Assembly (NCBI RefSeq): GCF_003112435.1
Contig: NZ_BDOQ01000003.1
Span: 372,001 to 436,000, forward strand
Source of the DNA: Novimethylophilus kurashikiensis
Lineage (GTDB): Bacteria > Pseudomonadota > Gammaproteobacteria > Burkholderiales > Methylophilaceae
Length of the DNA stretch: 64,000 nt
Direction: 5' to 3'
Under the pieces are notes generated by a model, which saw nothing but the letters and a program-made list of their open reading frames with translations, had not been told where the DNA came from and made no database searches. Position 1 is the first letter of the stretch. The number at the start of each line of letters is the position of its first letter. Of this stretch, positions 31,101 to 39,460 are shown in pieces. The position numbers and the translations under genes were made by a program.

Positions 31101-32135
31101 TCAACTGACGGAACCGGCAACACGCTGCTTGGTGTTGCTGCTTTCCATCCACTTGCGAATACGCTGTGCATCGCCGATCCGGGTGAATTTACCCCACGAA
31201 TCCAGCAGCACAATGATGAGCGGCTGGTCGGCGATCTTGGCCTGCATGACCAGGCAGCGCCCTGCCTCATTGATATAGCCGGTCTTGGAAAGGCCGATAT
31301 CCCAGGTACCGTTACGCACGAGAATATTGGTGTTTCGGAATTCCAGCGGCTGACGATAGCCGTTCACGGCCACACTGTACTCGGGCGTGGTAGTTACCGT
31401 GCGGATTTCCGGATACTGGTACGCTGCCTTGACCATCTTTACCAAATCTTCAGCTGTGGAAACATTTTCGCTGTTCAAGCCGGTAGGGTCGACAAAGTGA
31501 CTATGCGTCATTCCTAAAGCAGTTGCCTTGGCATTCATGGCGGCCACAAAATTAGATACGCCGATCGGCGAAGTCCGGGCCAGCGCAAAGGCAGCACGAT
31601 TTTCCGACGACATCAACGCGAGTTGCAGCAAATCGCGGCGCGACAATTGCGTACCGACACGCAGACGCGAACTGGTACCCTTGAGCATATCGACGTCGCC
31701 TTCGCCGATGGTCAGCACTTCATCCATGGGCAACTGCTGATCCAGCATGACCATGGCCGTCATGAGTTTGGTGACGGATGCGATGGGTGTGGGCGTATCG
31801 GTACTCTTGGCGTAGAGCGTTTCGCCGGTATTTTGATTGACGATCAGCGCCTTGGACGAAGCCAAGCGCAATTCTCCGCCGGGCGTGACGAACACGGAAT
31901 CGTCCCCGCCATTGGGATGGAACGCGACTTTGCGCGCACTGTATTGCTTGTCTGAACGAAGCGTGCTGATGATGCGCTTGGGATTGGCAGCAGCGACTTT
32001 CTTCTTATGGATTGCCTTCTTGTGTTGGGCTTTTTTCACAGCGACCGGACGTTGTTTTTGCTGTTCCGCAAAAGCAGCCCCAGGCATCAAGGATACCGCT
32101 AGCAGTCCGCAGATGATGAAATTCAAACGCCGCAT
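31101..32135 (-). CDS. pbpG: D-alanyl-D-alanine endopeptidase, PBP7/PbpG type
   Basis: 344 aa. Signal peptide (MRRLNFIICGLLAV... cleavage after AFA), then a very basic linker with repeated Lys-His, then an S11 peptidase domain. Catalytic motifs: SVTK in PIASVTKLMTA (SxxK), SEN in LMSSENRAA (SxN), and KTG in LSKTGYIN. The short form without a C-terminal domain fits PBP7, which cuts peptidoglycan cross-links in the periplasm. Start ATG 32135 follows a strong AAGGAGG; the reading to 32162 lacks one. Confidence 0.93.
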   Translation of the reverse strand: MRRLNFIICGLLAVSLMPGAAFAEQQKQRPVAVKKAQHKKAIHKKKVAAANPKRIISTLRSDKQYSARKVAFHPNGGDDSVFVTPGGELRLASSKALIVNQNTGETLYAKSTDTPTPIASVTKLMTAMVMLDQQLPMDEVLTIGEGDVDMLKGTSSRLRVGTQLSRRDLLQLALMSSENRAAFALARTSPIGVSNFVAAMNAKATALGMTHSHFVDPTGLNSENVSTAEDLVKMVKAAYQYPEIRTVTTTPEYSVAVNGYRQPLEFRNTNILVRNGTWDIGLSKTGYINEAGRCLVMQAKIADQPLIIVLLDSWGKFTRIGDAQRIRKWMESSNTKQRVAGSVS

Positions 32136-32279
32136 GACAACCTCCTTAATGAACCGGGCCAATCATAGCCAAAACGCCTCAGCTTGTCATTAAGAAAATC
32201 AGCAAGCTAGAAGCTCTTACTCATGTATATCGTGAAATTTCGTCACAGCTTTAACACACTTTTCCTTGACGCTTGAAAT

Positions 32280-32306
32280 GGCATTTGCGCCTTGCAAGGC
32301 AATGCC
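32280..32306. repeat. Palindrome in the pbpG-tpx intergenic region
   Basis: GGCATT (32280-32285) and AATGCC (32301-32306) flank the perfect 12-bp palindrome GCCTTGCAAGGC (32289-32300), with a 3-nt bulge. It lies in the probable tpx leader or promoter and could be an operator or an RNA hairpin. Confidence 0.5.
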
Positions 32307-32319
32307 GCAGGAGGCATAC

Positions 32320-32340
32320 TTGAACCGACTGACCGCTTAA
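32320..32340 (+). CDS. Possible 6-codon leader peptide before tpx
   Basis: A strong AGGAGG at about 32310 is placed 6 nt before TTG, which opens a six-codon frame (MNRLTA) ending in TAA at 32338-32340, just before the tpx ribosome site. There is no stalling motif visible. It may be a chance Shine-Dalgarno; listed because of the good spacing. Confidence 0.25.
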   Translation: MNRLTA

Positions 32341-32358
32341 TAAGAAGGAGGATCCACC

Positions 32359-32871
32359 GTGACGACCGTAACCCTCAAAGGCGAACCTTTGAATGTGGGG
32401 GGCACGTTCCCAAAAGTAGGCGACACCGCTCGCAGTTTCATGCTTGTAGACAAGGACTTAAGCGATGTCTCATTGAGCCAGTTCGCCGGCCTGCGCAAAA
32501 TCCTGAACATCGTGCCCAGCCTCGATACACCGGTTTGCGCAACGTCTGCCCGCAAGTTCAACGAAATCGCCAGCTTGCTGCCAAATACCGTCCTGATCGT
32601 GATCTCGGCAGACCTGCCTTTTGCCCAAGGTCGCTTCTGCGCTGTTGAAAACCTGCAGAACGTAGTCACGCTTTCCACCATGCGCGGCCGCGACTTCAAC
32701 AAGGATTACGGGGTAATGATCACGGATTATCCGTTGGCCGGCTTGTGCGCCCGGGCCGTGATTGTGCTCGATGAGAACGACAAGGTGCTGTATGCGGAAC
32801 TGGTGCCTGAAATCACCAATGAACCCAATTACGAAGCCGCCCTGACGGCAGCCCGTTACATCTCGAACTAA
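32359..32871 (+). CDS. tpx: Thiol peroxidase Tpx
   Basis: 170 aa. Atypical 2-Cys peroxiredoxin that reduces peroxides with thioredoxin. The peroxidatic cysteine is in [15 protein letters not shown] and the resolving one in [12 protein letters not shown], spaced as in Tpx. It starts at GTG 32359 preceded by AAGGAGG at 32344-32350. It is divergent from pbpG across a 223-bp region with a palindrome. Its stop overlaps the stop of the gene on the other strand by 4 bp. Confidence 0.96.
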   Translation: MTTVTLKGEPLNVGGTFPKVGDTARSFMLVDKDLSDVSLSQFAGLRKILNIVPSLDTPVCATSARKFNEIASLLPNTVLIVISADLPFAQGRFCAVENLQNVVTLSTMRGRDFNKDYGVMITDYPLAGLCARAVIVLDENDKVLYAELVPEITNEPNYEAALTAARYISN

Positions 32872-33263
32872 CCGCAATGATTCGCCAGTGCCTGCATCAG
32901 GCGCTGGCGGATTTTCTCTTCGATTTGAGGGCGCATTTCAGCAATGACCGCGTCCAACACCTGATTCACCGTAGGCTTGACCTGCGACTCAACGGCATCA
33001 GCCAGCATCTTTGCCATTTCCGGCACTGCATCCAGAACCACCGCCTCTACTTCGTGCAATAAGCTTTGTTCACCATGCGGACGCAGTTGTTCGCTTTCTT
33101 CCGGTTGATACACCTCAGTCAAAACCGGAATAGTCGCCTCCGAGACCGCGGGGGGAGGCGGGGGCGGCATCTCATCGCCCTGCCCTCGGCGCACCAGGGC
33201 ATCCAGCCGTCCCAATACCTGCTGGAAGCGCTCATCGTCGCGCTGCGTCGGATAATCGCTCAT
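32868..33263 (-). CDS. Hypothetical protein downstream of holC
   Basis: 131 aa. I do not recognise a named domain with certainty. It has a polar N-terminal third, a run of six prolines near residue 38, and a C-terminal half of long amphipathic helices rich in Glu, Gln, Val and Ala ([20 protein letters not shown]). No signal peptide or membrane helix. It starts within the holC stop (ATGA), so it is translationally coupled to the chi subunit. Its place after pepA-holC recurs in betaproteobacteria, so a link to the replisome is possible but unproven. Confidence 0.7.
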   Translation of the reverse strand: MSDYPTQRDDERFQQVLGRLDALVRRGQGDEMPPPPPPAVSEATIPVLTEVYQPEESEQLRPHGEQSLLHEVEAVVLDAVPEMAKMLADAVESQVKPTVNQVLDAVIAEMRPQIEEKIRQRLMQALANHCG

Positions 33264-33688
33264 ACGCGCTTGCCGCTCATGTCGTGCTGGCGAATTTCAT
33301 AGCCGCGATCGCGGTAGAACTTGTACCGCTGACGAGCAGCAGCCTTGTCTGCGTCATCCGGGCCAACGATCTCGATCAACCGCTGAAAGCGGCTGAAAAA
33401 CGGAGGGTAGGAGTCACATAGGTTCAGAAGCAGTTCGTCGTGCACCAGCGTTTCCGCCTCATGATCAATGATGATGGGCGTTTCGCTCGCCAAGGCATGG
33501 TGGCTGCGACAATGCGGGAAAAAGCTTGTCTGCTGTAAAGTCCAGAACAGCATTTCCATCCGCTCGGTGGCATCGACATCCGGCGTCAGGACGAGAATGC
33601 GCGTCGATTGCTCCAGCGACTTGGCGCCCAGCCGTACAGCCAGACGGTACTTGTCGCTGGAGTTGAAATAGAAATCGATCTGCGTCAT
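33260..33688 (-). CDS. holC: DNA polymerase III subunit chi (HolC)
   Basis: 142 aa. The N-terminus TQIDFYFNSSDKYRLAVRL and the LVLTPDVDATERMEMLFW segment match HolC, the clamp-loader accessory subunit that binds SSB. Length is normal. It starts 3 bp after the pepA stop and overlaps the next gene by 4 bp, giving a pepA-holC-hypothetical operon. Confidence 0.93.
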   Translation of the reverse strand: MTQIDFYFNSSDKYRLAVRLGAKSLEQSTRILVLTPDVDATERMEMLFWTLQQTSFFPHCRSHHALASETPIIIDHEAETLVHDELLLNLCDSYPPFFSRFQRLIEIVGPDDADKAAARQRYKFYRDRGYEIRQHDMSGKRV

Positions 33689-33691
33689 CGA

Positions 33692-35191
33692 CTAAGCGTG
33701 GTGATGCCCGCCGCGCTTCAGCAGGAAATGCGCCAGCAGCGGCACAGGACGGCCGGTCGCGCCCTTGTCTTTGCCCGACTTCCAGGCCGTACCGGCGATA
33801 TCCAGGTGTGCCCAGTTGTACTTCTTCGCAAAACGCGAGAGGAAGCAAGCCGCGGTAATACTGCCTGCTGCACGCCCGCCGATATTGGCCATGTCGGCGA
33901 AATTGCTCTTGAGCTGGTCCTGGTACTCGTCCAGGAGCGGCATGGCCCATACGCGGTCGAACGACTCGTCGCCGGCATTGGTGAGCTCCTTGACCAGTCC
34001 TTCTTCATTGCCAAAAAGACCGCTGACGTGATGGCCCAGAGCAATGACGCAAGCGCCGGTCAAGGTAGCCACATCGACCACCGCCTCAGGCTCGAAGCGC
34101 TCCGCATAGGTCATGGCATCGCACAGAATGAGACGGCCTTCCGCGTCGGTATTCAGCACTTCGATGGTTTGGCCGGACATGCTGGTGACAATGTCGCCCG
34201 GCTTATTGGCATCACCGTCGGGCAGGTTCTCGCAAGTCGGAACGATCACGACGAGATTCATGGCCAAGTCCATTTCAGCGACAGCCTTCATGGTACCGAG
34301 CACGCTCGCGGCGCCGCACATGTCGTACTTCATCTCGTCCATCTCGGCGGCCGGCTTCAGGGAAATACCGCCCGCGTCGAAGGTAATGCCCTTGCCGATC
34401 AAAACCAACGGCTTTTGGCTGGCCTTGCCCTTGCGGTATTGCAGCACGATGAGCTTGGGCGGTTGACGGCTGCCGCGGGCGACTGACAGAAGCGAACCCA
34501 TGCCGAGCTTTTCCATGTCGTCGCGCTCGAGCACCTCGATTTCAAGGTTGTAGCTCTTAGCCAGTTCCTGCGCCTGCTGGGCAAGATAGGTGGGAGTGCA
34601 GATATTGCCGGGAAGATTACCTAGGTCCTTCGCCATGCGCGCACCGCCGGCAATGGCCAGGCCGCGCTTCAATGCCACGTCGACGCGCTTAAGGTCGTTA
34701 CGCTGCGGGACGTTGATGATGAGGCGGGACAACCCGCGGCGCTCTTCTTCTTTCTTGCAGCTAGGGTGGGCGAAACGGTAAGCGGCGTCCGAGGTGATCT
34801 CGACCATTTGCTCGACCCGCCAGCCCAGATCGCGACGGCGCACCGTCAATTCAGCCAGGAAACTCGCGGCGTCGGATGCTCCGGTACCGTCCAAGGCCTT
34901 CACGGAAGCCAGTACGGCCTGGCGATAAGCACGATCGTTGAACTCGCGCTCCTTACCGCAACCGACCAGCAACACACGCTCACACAGCGTGCCCGGCACA
35001 TTGTGGACCAGCAACGTGGAACCCAGCTTGCCGTCCATGTCACCACGGCGCAGCAGGCTCGACAGATAGCCGTCGGCGGCACGATCGATGGCACCAGCAG
35101 CATCGGATAATTTACGATGCTCGAATACGCCGACGATGACGCAGGCATTGCGCTGCTTTTCCGGATTCCCGTTTTTTATGCTAAATTCCAT
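33692..35191 (-). CDS. pepA: Leucyl aminopeptidase PepA (M17)
   Basis: 499 aa. Two-metal M17 aminopeptidase, hexameric, cytoplasmic. Metal and catalytic residues are visible in GKGITFDAGGISLKP, the block following it ending in DMCGAASVLG, and NTDAEGRLILCD, which is the family signature. In E. coli PepA also binds DNA. It is first in the operon with holC and is divergent from lptF with 76 bp between starts. Confidence 0.96.
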   Translation of the reverse strand: MEFSIKNGNPEKQRNACVIVGVFEHRKLSDAAGAIDRAADGYLSSLLRRGDMDGKLGSTLLVHNVPGTLCERVLLVGCGKEREFNDRAYRQAVLASVKALDGTGASDAASFLAELTVRRRDLGWRVEQMVEITSDAAYRFAHPSCKKEEERRGLSRLIINVPQRNDLKRVDVALKRGLAIAGGARMAKDLGNLPGNICTPTYLAQQAQELAKSYNLEIEVLERDDMEKLGMGSLLSVARGSRQPPKLIVLQYRKGKASQKPLVLIGKGITFDAGGISLKPAAEMDEMKYDMCGAASVLGTMKAVAEMDLAMNLVVIVPTCENLPDGDANKPGDIVTSMSGQTIEVLNTDAEGRLILCDAMTYAERFEPEAVVDVATLTGACVIALGHHVSGLFGNEEGLVKELTNAGDESFDRVWAMPLLDEYQDQLKSNFADMANIGGRAAGSITAACFLSRFAKKYNWAHLDIAGTAWKSGKDKGATGRPVPLLAHFLLKRGGHHHA

Positions 35192-35267
35192 GAGTAAGCC
35201 TTTTCCTTAGATTCAAAGACATTTTTCAAGATTATCTACCTCTTTCACCAAGATCGTCAAAACCCCC

Positions 35268-36353
35268 ATGATTTTTAAACGTTCATTGCTGCAAGAGCTG
35301 TTTTCCACAGCATTGAGCACCTTTCTGGTTTTGCTCGGCATCATGGTGGCACAACGTATTACCTACTATCTCGGATTCGCAGCCAGAGGCGGGGTGGCAA
35401 GCGATGCCATCGGCACGCTGCTGGGCTTCAGCGTGTTGCGTTTCTTGCCTTTGTTGCTCACGTTGACCTTGTTCGTCACTGTGTTGATGACGTTGTCCCG
35501 CTGGCATCGAGACAGCGAAATGGTCGTGTGGTTCACTTCGGGACAGGGCATTTATGCACTCATTCGCCCGCTGCTCACCTTTGCCATGCCTATCATCGCC
35601 GTAATTGCATTGCTCAGCTTGTTCGTGGCGCCCTGGGCGGTGGAAAAAGGTATCGAATACCGGGAACAGATGGATAGCAGCGATGAAATATCGGCCATCA
35701 TCCCCGGCATGTTTAAGGAATCGAAAAATTCTGAACGGGTATATTTCGTCGAAAGTTACTCAACTCTGCAGAATAAAATCAATAATATTTTCGCCCAGTC
35801 CATGCAGCATCAAAAACTAGGGATCATCGTCGCAAAAGAAGGCCAACACGAAACAGCCAGCAACGGCGATTCTTTCCTCACCTTGATGAATGGTCGGCGC
35901 TACGAAAACAAGCCCAACACCCCGGAATTCGGCGTCATGGAGTTCGAACGCTATGTGCTGCGCATCGAACCTGCTGAAGCCAAGCAGGAGCCACCCACGC
36001 CACGCTCGAAACCAAGCACGCAACTGCTGACCGAACGCTCTCCCGACAATGCGGCCGAATTGGAATGGCGGCTTTCATTGCCGATCTCGGCCTTCCTGCT
36101 GGTGCTGCTCGCCATCCCGCTTTCTTTCGTGGATCCCCGTGCCGGACGTTCGGCCAACCTGATCCTGGCGTTGCTGGTCTACATCATCTACAACAACATC
36201 CTGTCCATTCTTCAATCCTGGGTCGTACGCGGCAAGCTCACACCGCTGATCGGCCTATGGCCTGCGCACGTGCTCGTGTTCATGCTATTCGTGTACCTGT
36301 TCTACCGGCGACTGTTCCTGCTGCCGCTGCTGCCTAAATGGTTATCCAGATGA
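35268..36353 (+). CDS. lptF: LPS export ABC transporter permease LptF
   Basis: 361 aa. Six membrane helices, three at each end, flank a periplasmic beta-jellyroll domain (about 130-260). The conserved coupling segment SEMVVWFTSGQG near residue 85 is present. With LptG and LptB it extracts LPS from the inner membrane. It overlaps lptG by 4 bp. No lptB is in the window, as is usual, since lptB sits with lptA elsewhere. Confidence 0.95.
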   Translation: MIFKRSLLQELFSTALSTFLVLLGIMVAQRITYYLGFAARGGVASDAIGTLLGFSVLRFLPLLLTLTLFVTVLMTLSRWHRDSEMVVWFTSGQGIYALIRPLLTFAMPIIAVIALLSLFVAPWAVEKGIEYREQMDSSDEISAIIPGMFKESKNSERVYFVESYSTLQNKINNIFAQSMQHQKLGIIVAKEGQHETASNGDSFLTLMNGRRYENKPNTPEFGVMEFERYVLRIEPAEAKQEPPTPRSKPSTQLLTERSPDNAAELEWRLSLPISAFLLVLLAIPLSFVDPRAGRSANLILALLVYIIYNNILSILQSWVVRGKLTPLIGLWPAHVLVFMLFVYLFYRRLFLLPLLPKWLSR

Positions 36354-37420
36354 GTATCGTCAACCGCTACCTCGCCCGGGAAATCATCGGCACGACGACC
36401 ATGGTCGCCCTCGGCTTGTTGTCCATGTTCTCCTTCTTCGATTTGATCCAGGAACTGGATAGCCTCGGCCACGGCACTTACAACCTAGGGATGGTGCTGC
36501 TGTTCGTACTGCTTTCGGCACCGGGCCATGTGTACGAGGTAGCACCGGTTTCCGTACTGCTGGGCGCCATGTATGCCCTGGCGCAGTTCTCGCGACACTC
36601 CGAACTCGTCGTCATGCGAGCCAGCGGCTTATCCCGCGCTGACATTGGCATCGCCATGCTAAAAATCGGATTGGTGTTTGCCTTGATCACGTTCATTATC
36701 GGCGAACTGATCACCCCAGTCAGCGAAAAAGCCGCGCAAAAAATGCGATTGCAAGCCAAGGACGACGTAGTGGCCCAGGAATTCCGCTCAGGCTTGTGGA
36801 TCAAGGACGGCCCCAGCTTCGTCAATATCGAGGAGGTGCTGCCGGATAGCAGCCTGCGCAACATCCATATTTACGAATTCGACCGAGACTTTCACCTGCG
36901 CGTGGTAGATAACGCCCAGAGCGGCTACTACGAAAACGACAAGTGGAGCCTCAACAACGTTACGCAAACAACCTTCAAGGAAAATAGCGCGGGCTCCGTG
37001 CATTTCAACCAGGCTTACTGGCAATCGGCGGTCAAGCCCGAGCTATTGAATATCCTGCTGGTCGTTCCCGAGAAAATGGCGGCCTGGAATCTCTACTCCT
37101 ACATCCGGCACCTAAGCGAGAATCATCAGAAAACCTCGCGCCAGCAGATCGCTTTATGGACCAAGCTGGTGTTCCCGGTAGCCTGCATCGTGATGATGGT
37201 GCTGGCGCTGCCTTTCGGATTCCTGCACCAGCGCTCAGGCGGCATCGGCGGCAAGATTTTCGCGGGGATTATGCTGGGAATCGTCTACCAAGTCTTCAAT
37301 CGCCTCTTCATCCATGTCGGACTGCTGAACGACTGGCCACCTATCCTCAGCGCCACGACACCTACGCTACTGTTTCTGATTTCAGGGGTGGGGATGCTGG
37401 TCTGGATGGAACGGCATTAG
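36350..37420 (+). CDS. lptG: LPS export ABC transporter permease LptG
   Basis: 356 aa. Same layout as LptF: N-terminal helices with SELVVMRASGLSRADI as coupling segment, a periplasmic domain and three C-terminal helices. I used ATG 36350, which overlaps the lptF stop as ATGA; ATG 36338 is also in frame and would add four residues. Its stop overlaps the RDD gene stop on the other strand. Confidence 0.95.
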   Translation: MSIVNRYLAREIIGTTTMVALGLLSMFSFFDLIQELDSLGHGTYNLGMVLLFVLLSAPGHVYEVAPVSVLLGAMYALAQFSRHSELVVMRASGLSRADIGIAMLKIGLVFALITFIIGELITPVSEKAAQKMRLQAKDDVVAQEFRSGLWIKDGPSFVNIEEVLPDSSLRNIHIYEFDRDFHLRVVDNAQSGYYENDKWSLNNVTQTTFKENSAGSVHFNQAYWQSAVKPELLNILLVVPEKMAAWNLYSYIRHLSENHQKTSRQQIALWTKLVFPVACIVMMVLALPFGFLHQRSGGIGGKIFAGIMLGIVYQVFNRLFIHVGLLNDWPPILSATTPTLLFLISGVGMLVWMERH

Positions 37421-37827
37421 TCAGGGACGACCGCGATAACACGCGTGCCGGTAAGGCGGTCGTGCAGCGGAAGATGCTCGCGGTCGAACAGCATCCACCA
37501 CCAACCGGCCCCAAAGAATCCTAATCCTGCCGCAGCAAGCAAATACCGGGCAATAGCCAAAGCGGGCGTCATCGTACCGTGCACGGCAACCACCTGGATT
37601 TTCCAGGTTTTCATGGCCAACGTTTGGCCACCATGCGTCCAGAACCAAACGAAATAAGCCCCCATCACCGCCAACAAATAGATCTGGAAGAAATAACGCT
37701 TGGGCGGCGCAACCGCGCTACCGAAGACTATCAGGAATAGAAAAGCCGAGAAAAACAGCACGGCAGCCAGCAGCAAGCCGTCATACAGCGCGGCAGCAAC
37801 CCGGCGCATCAAGCTAGGAGTATGCAT
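37417..37827 (-). CDS. RDD family membrane protein
   Basis: 136 aa. The N-terminal RRVAAALYDGLLL carries the Arg and Asp of the RDD pattern; GQTLAMKTWKIQVV and LHDRLTGTRVI complete the family. Three to four membrane helices. Role unknown, often suggested transport. It is the last gene of the leftward ECF sigma cassette, 7 bp after the DUF3106 stop. Confidence 0.88.
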   Translation of the reverse strand: MHTPSLMRRVAAALYDGLLLAAVLFFSAFLFLIVFGSAVAPPKRYFFQIYLLAVMGAYFVWFWTHGGQTLAMKTWKIQVVAVHGTMTPALAIARYLLAAAGLGFFGAGWWWMLFDREHLPLHDRLTGTRVIAVVPD

Positions 37828-37834
37828 CTAACGG

Positions 37835-38260
37835 TTAATTGCCCAGGTCGTCTTCCGGCGCAGGCGCAGGCGGCCCGTTGCGCAATTTCTGGCGCTCGGA
37901 CTCGGGAAGATTGTGATACTCACGCCACTTGCGGCGCAGCTCTTCTTGTTTTTCCGGGGGCAAGGAACGGAACTGCTGATACTGCTTGCGTGCACCCTCA
38001 CGCTCGTAAGGCGTCATGCGGCTCCATTCGGAAAGCCGCTTCTGCACGCGCAACTGCTGGTCTTTGGACATGCGCGGGTAATCGCGGGCGATGTCGAGCA
38101 TCTTCTCGCGCTGCCATGGGCGCAACGTATCCCATTCACCACCGAGAGGTGATAACACCTGACGCTGATCGTCGGTCAGCTGCGACCATTTGGGTTCGTT
38201 CTCCGCATGCGCCAGCGCGGCAAAACACAGGACGGCTACTGCGAGGACTGCTCTAACCAT
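37835..38260 (-). CDS. DUF3106 periplasmic protein
   Basis: 141 aa. A signal peptide (cleavage after AALAHA) precedes a helical, very charged domain with repeated LxxxQR/LPPEKQEEL motifs typical of DUF3106. The repeated short helices and LTDDQR-type starts resemble, in general form, periplasmic sensor proteins such as CnrX or Spy, but no clear metal ligands are seen. It overlaps the DUF3619 gene by 25 bp. As the third gene of the sigma cassette it may be the periplasmic component; this is inference. Confidence 0.82.
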   Translation of the reverse strand: MVRAVLAVAVLCFAALAHAENEPKWSQLTDDQRQVLSPLGGEWDTLRPWQREKMLDIARDYPRMSKDQQLRVQKRLSEWSRMTPYEREGARKQYQQFRSLPPEKQEELRRKWREYHNLPESERQKLRNGPPAPAPEDDLGN

Positions 38261-38616
38261 GCAACGAATTCCTTGTCGGCATAGGCCTCCGGCGGCAAGT
38301 CGGACGCCAGCAGCAGCGCATCGGTATCGATGGGCGCATTGCCGTATTGCGAAACATTTGAACTTAGCACCGCAAACAGGCCCGCCAGCAGCAACATGAC
38401 CGGCAACCAGAAGCGATACCCCCCTTCATGCGAAAACTCGACGATCTGATGCCAGCCCGCTACCACCGGTCGCAATGCCGCCACATGCACAGGCTGCGCC
38501 ATTGCAGCCACGGCCTTTTGACGCGCTTCCGCCAGCTTTCGCGCCGTATCGGCATCGATTTCGCGCTGGTCCAGCACACCGACTATTTTTTTAGCAAATT
38601 GGGCTTCGTCTTTCAT
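38236..38616 (-). CDS. DUF3619 single-pass membrane protein, candidate anti-sigma factor
   Basis: 126 aa. About 70 cytoplasmic residues containing FAKKIVGVLDQREIDADT and KLAEARQKAVA, then one membrane helix (about 72-92, FWLPVMLLLAGLFAVLS) and a short acidic periplasmic tail. This size and topology are typical of membrane anti-sigma factors, and the gene follows an ECF sigma gene with an ATGA overlap. DUF3619 has no proven function that I know of. Start ATG 38616 was chosen over 38700, which lies inside the sigma gene. Confidence 0.8.
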   Translation of the reverse strand: MKDEAQFAKKIVGVLDQREIDADTARKLAEARQKAVAAMAQPVHVAALRPVVAGWHQIVEFSHEGGYRFWLPVMLLLAGLFAVLSSNVSQYGNAPIDTDALLLASDLPPEAYADKEFVAWLEQSSQ

Positions 38617-39182
38617 AATTCGATTCCCTCCGTACGCAACATTGAGGAAAGCGCATGCACGGCCCGCGAACAATGGGTTTTGACGCTCCCCTCGGAGCAA
38701 CCCATGGCTTCGGCCGTCTCGGCAACATTCATATCATGCCAGTAACGCAGCAGAAAGGCTTCGCGTTGACGTGCGGGCAGTTTTTCCAGCGCGCGCTCGA
38801 TGGCAGCCAGCGTCTGGCTTTGAGAAAGTTCGGCTGCGGGATCGTTCTGGGCTGACTCGTCAGGATCGCCCTCGAGGATTTCGAGCGGGTCGCTCTCCTC
38901 GTCGTCGTCCCTGCCGCCGCCGAAAGCCGACAGCAGCGTGGTCCACATGTTGCGGACCTTCTGACGGCGAAAGTAATCGCGAATGGCATTCTGCAAAATG
39001 CGCTGGAACAACATGGGAAACTCCGCCGCCGGCTGGGCTCCGTACTTTTCCGCGAGGCGCATCATGGCGTCCTGCACGATATCCAGCGCAGCGTGGTCGT
39101 CCCGCACCGCATAAGCGGTCTGGCGGAAAGCACGTCGCTCCGCCTGCGCGAGAAAATCCGATAATTCCTTGGGAGTTGCCAT
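38613..39182 (-). CDS. RNA polymerase ECF-type sigma factor
   Basis: 189 aa. Region 2 (DHAALDIVQDAMMRLAEKY, then RDYFRRQKVR) and region 4 (LPARQREAFLLRYWHDMNVAETAEAMGCSEGSVKTH) are both present, joined by an acidic linker of about 45 residues (GGGRDDDEESDP), longer than usual. ATG 39182 is preferred over 39194 because GAGG lies 8 nt upstream. It heads a four-gene leftward cassette (sigma, DUF3619, DUF3106, RDD), all overlapping or within 7 bp, and is divergent from the PP0621-pilSR unit. Target promoters unknown. Confidence 0.92.
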   Translation of the reverse strand: MATPKELSDFLAQAERRAFRQTAYAVRDDHAALDIVQDAMMRLAEKYGAQPAAEFPMLFQRILQNAIRDYFRRQKVRNMWTTLLSAFGGGRDDDEESDPLEILEGDPDESAQNDPAAELSQSQTLAAIERALEKLPARQREAFLLRYWHDMNVAETAEAMGCSEGSVKTHCSRAVHALSSMLRTEGIEL

Positions 39183-39234
39183 AATCGGCCTCAATCATAG
39201 CAGTTGATCCCCGGTTTTTGGGTACAATCGGCGC

Positions 39235-39453
39235 ATGTTCAAGGTCTTGCTACTGCTCTTGGCGATCTGGATTTTGATCGCCATTCTCAAGCGCCAATCC
39301 CGCCCCACTGGCCCGTCTTCGCCGCCCGTTAAACACGGCAATATGGTCCAATGTGAGGTGTGCAGCGTTCATCTGCCCGACACGGAAGCGATTTCCGCCG
39401 GCGGCAGGCATTACTGCTGCGAAGCGCATTTTCTGCAACGCAAAGCACGGTGA
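39235..39453 (+). CDS. PP0621 family small membrane/zinc-ribbon protein
   Basis: 72 aa. One N-terminal membrane helix (FKVLLLLLAIWILIAIL) followed by a small zinc-ribbon-like part (QCEVCSVHLP, then HYCCEAHF). This is the PP0621 family found before sensor kinases in many proteobacteria. It ends 7 bp before pilS, so it is probably cotranscribed with pilSR. Function unknown. Confidence 0.85.
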   Translation: MFKVLLLLLAIWILIAILKRQSRPTGPSSPPVKHGNMVQCEVCSVHLPDTEAISAGGRHYCCEAHFLQRKAR

Positions 39454-39460
39454 TGACTTG

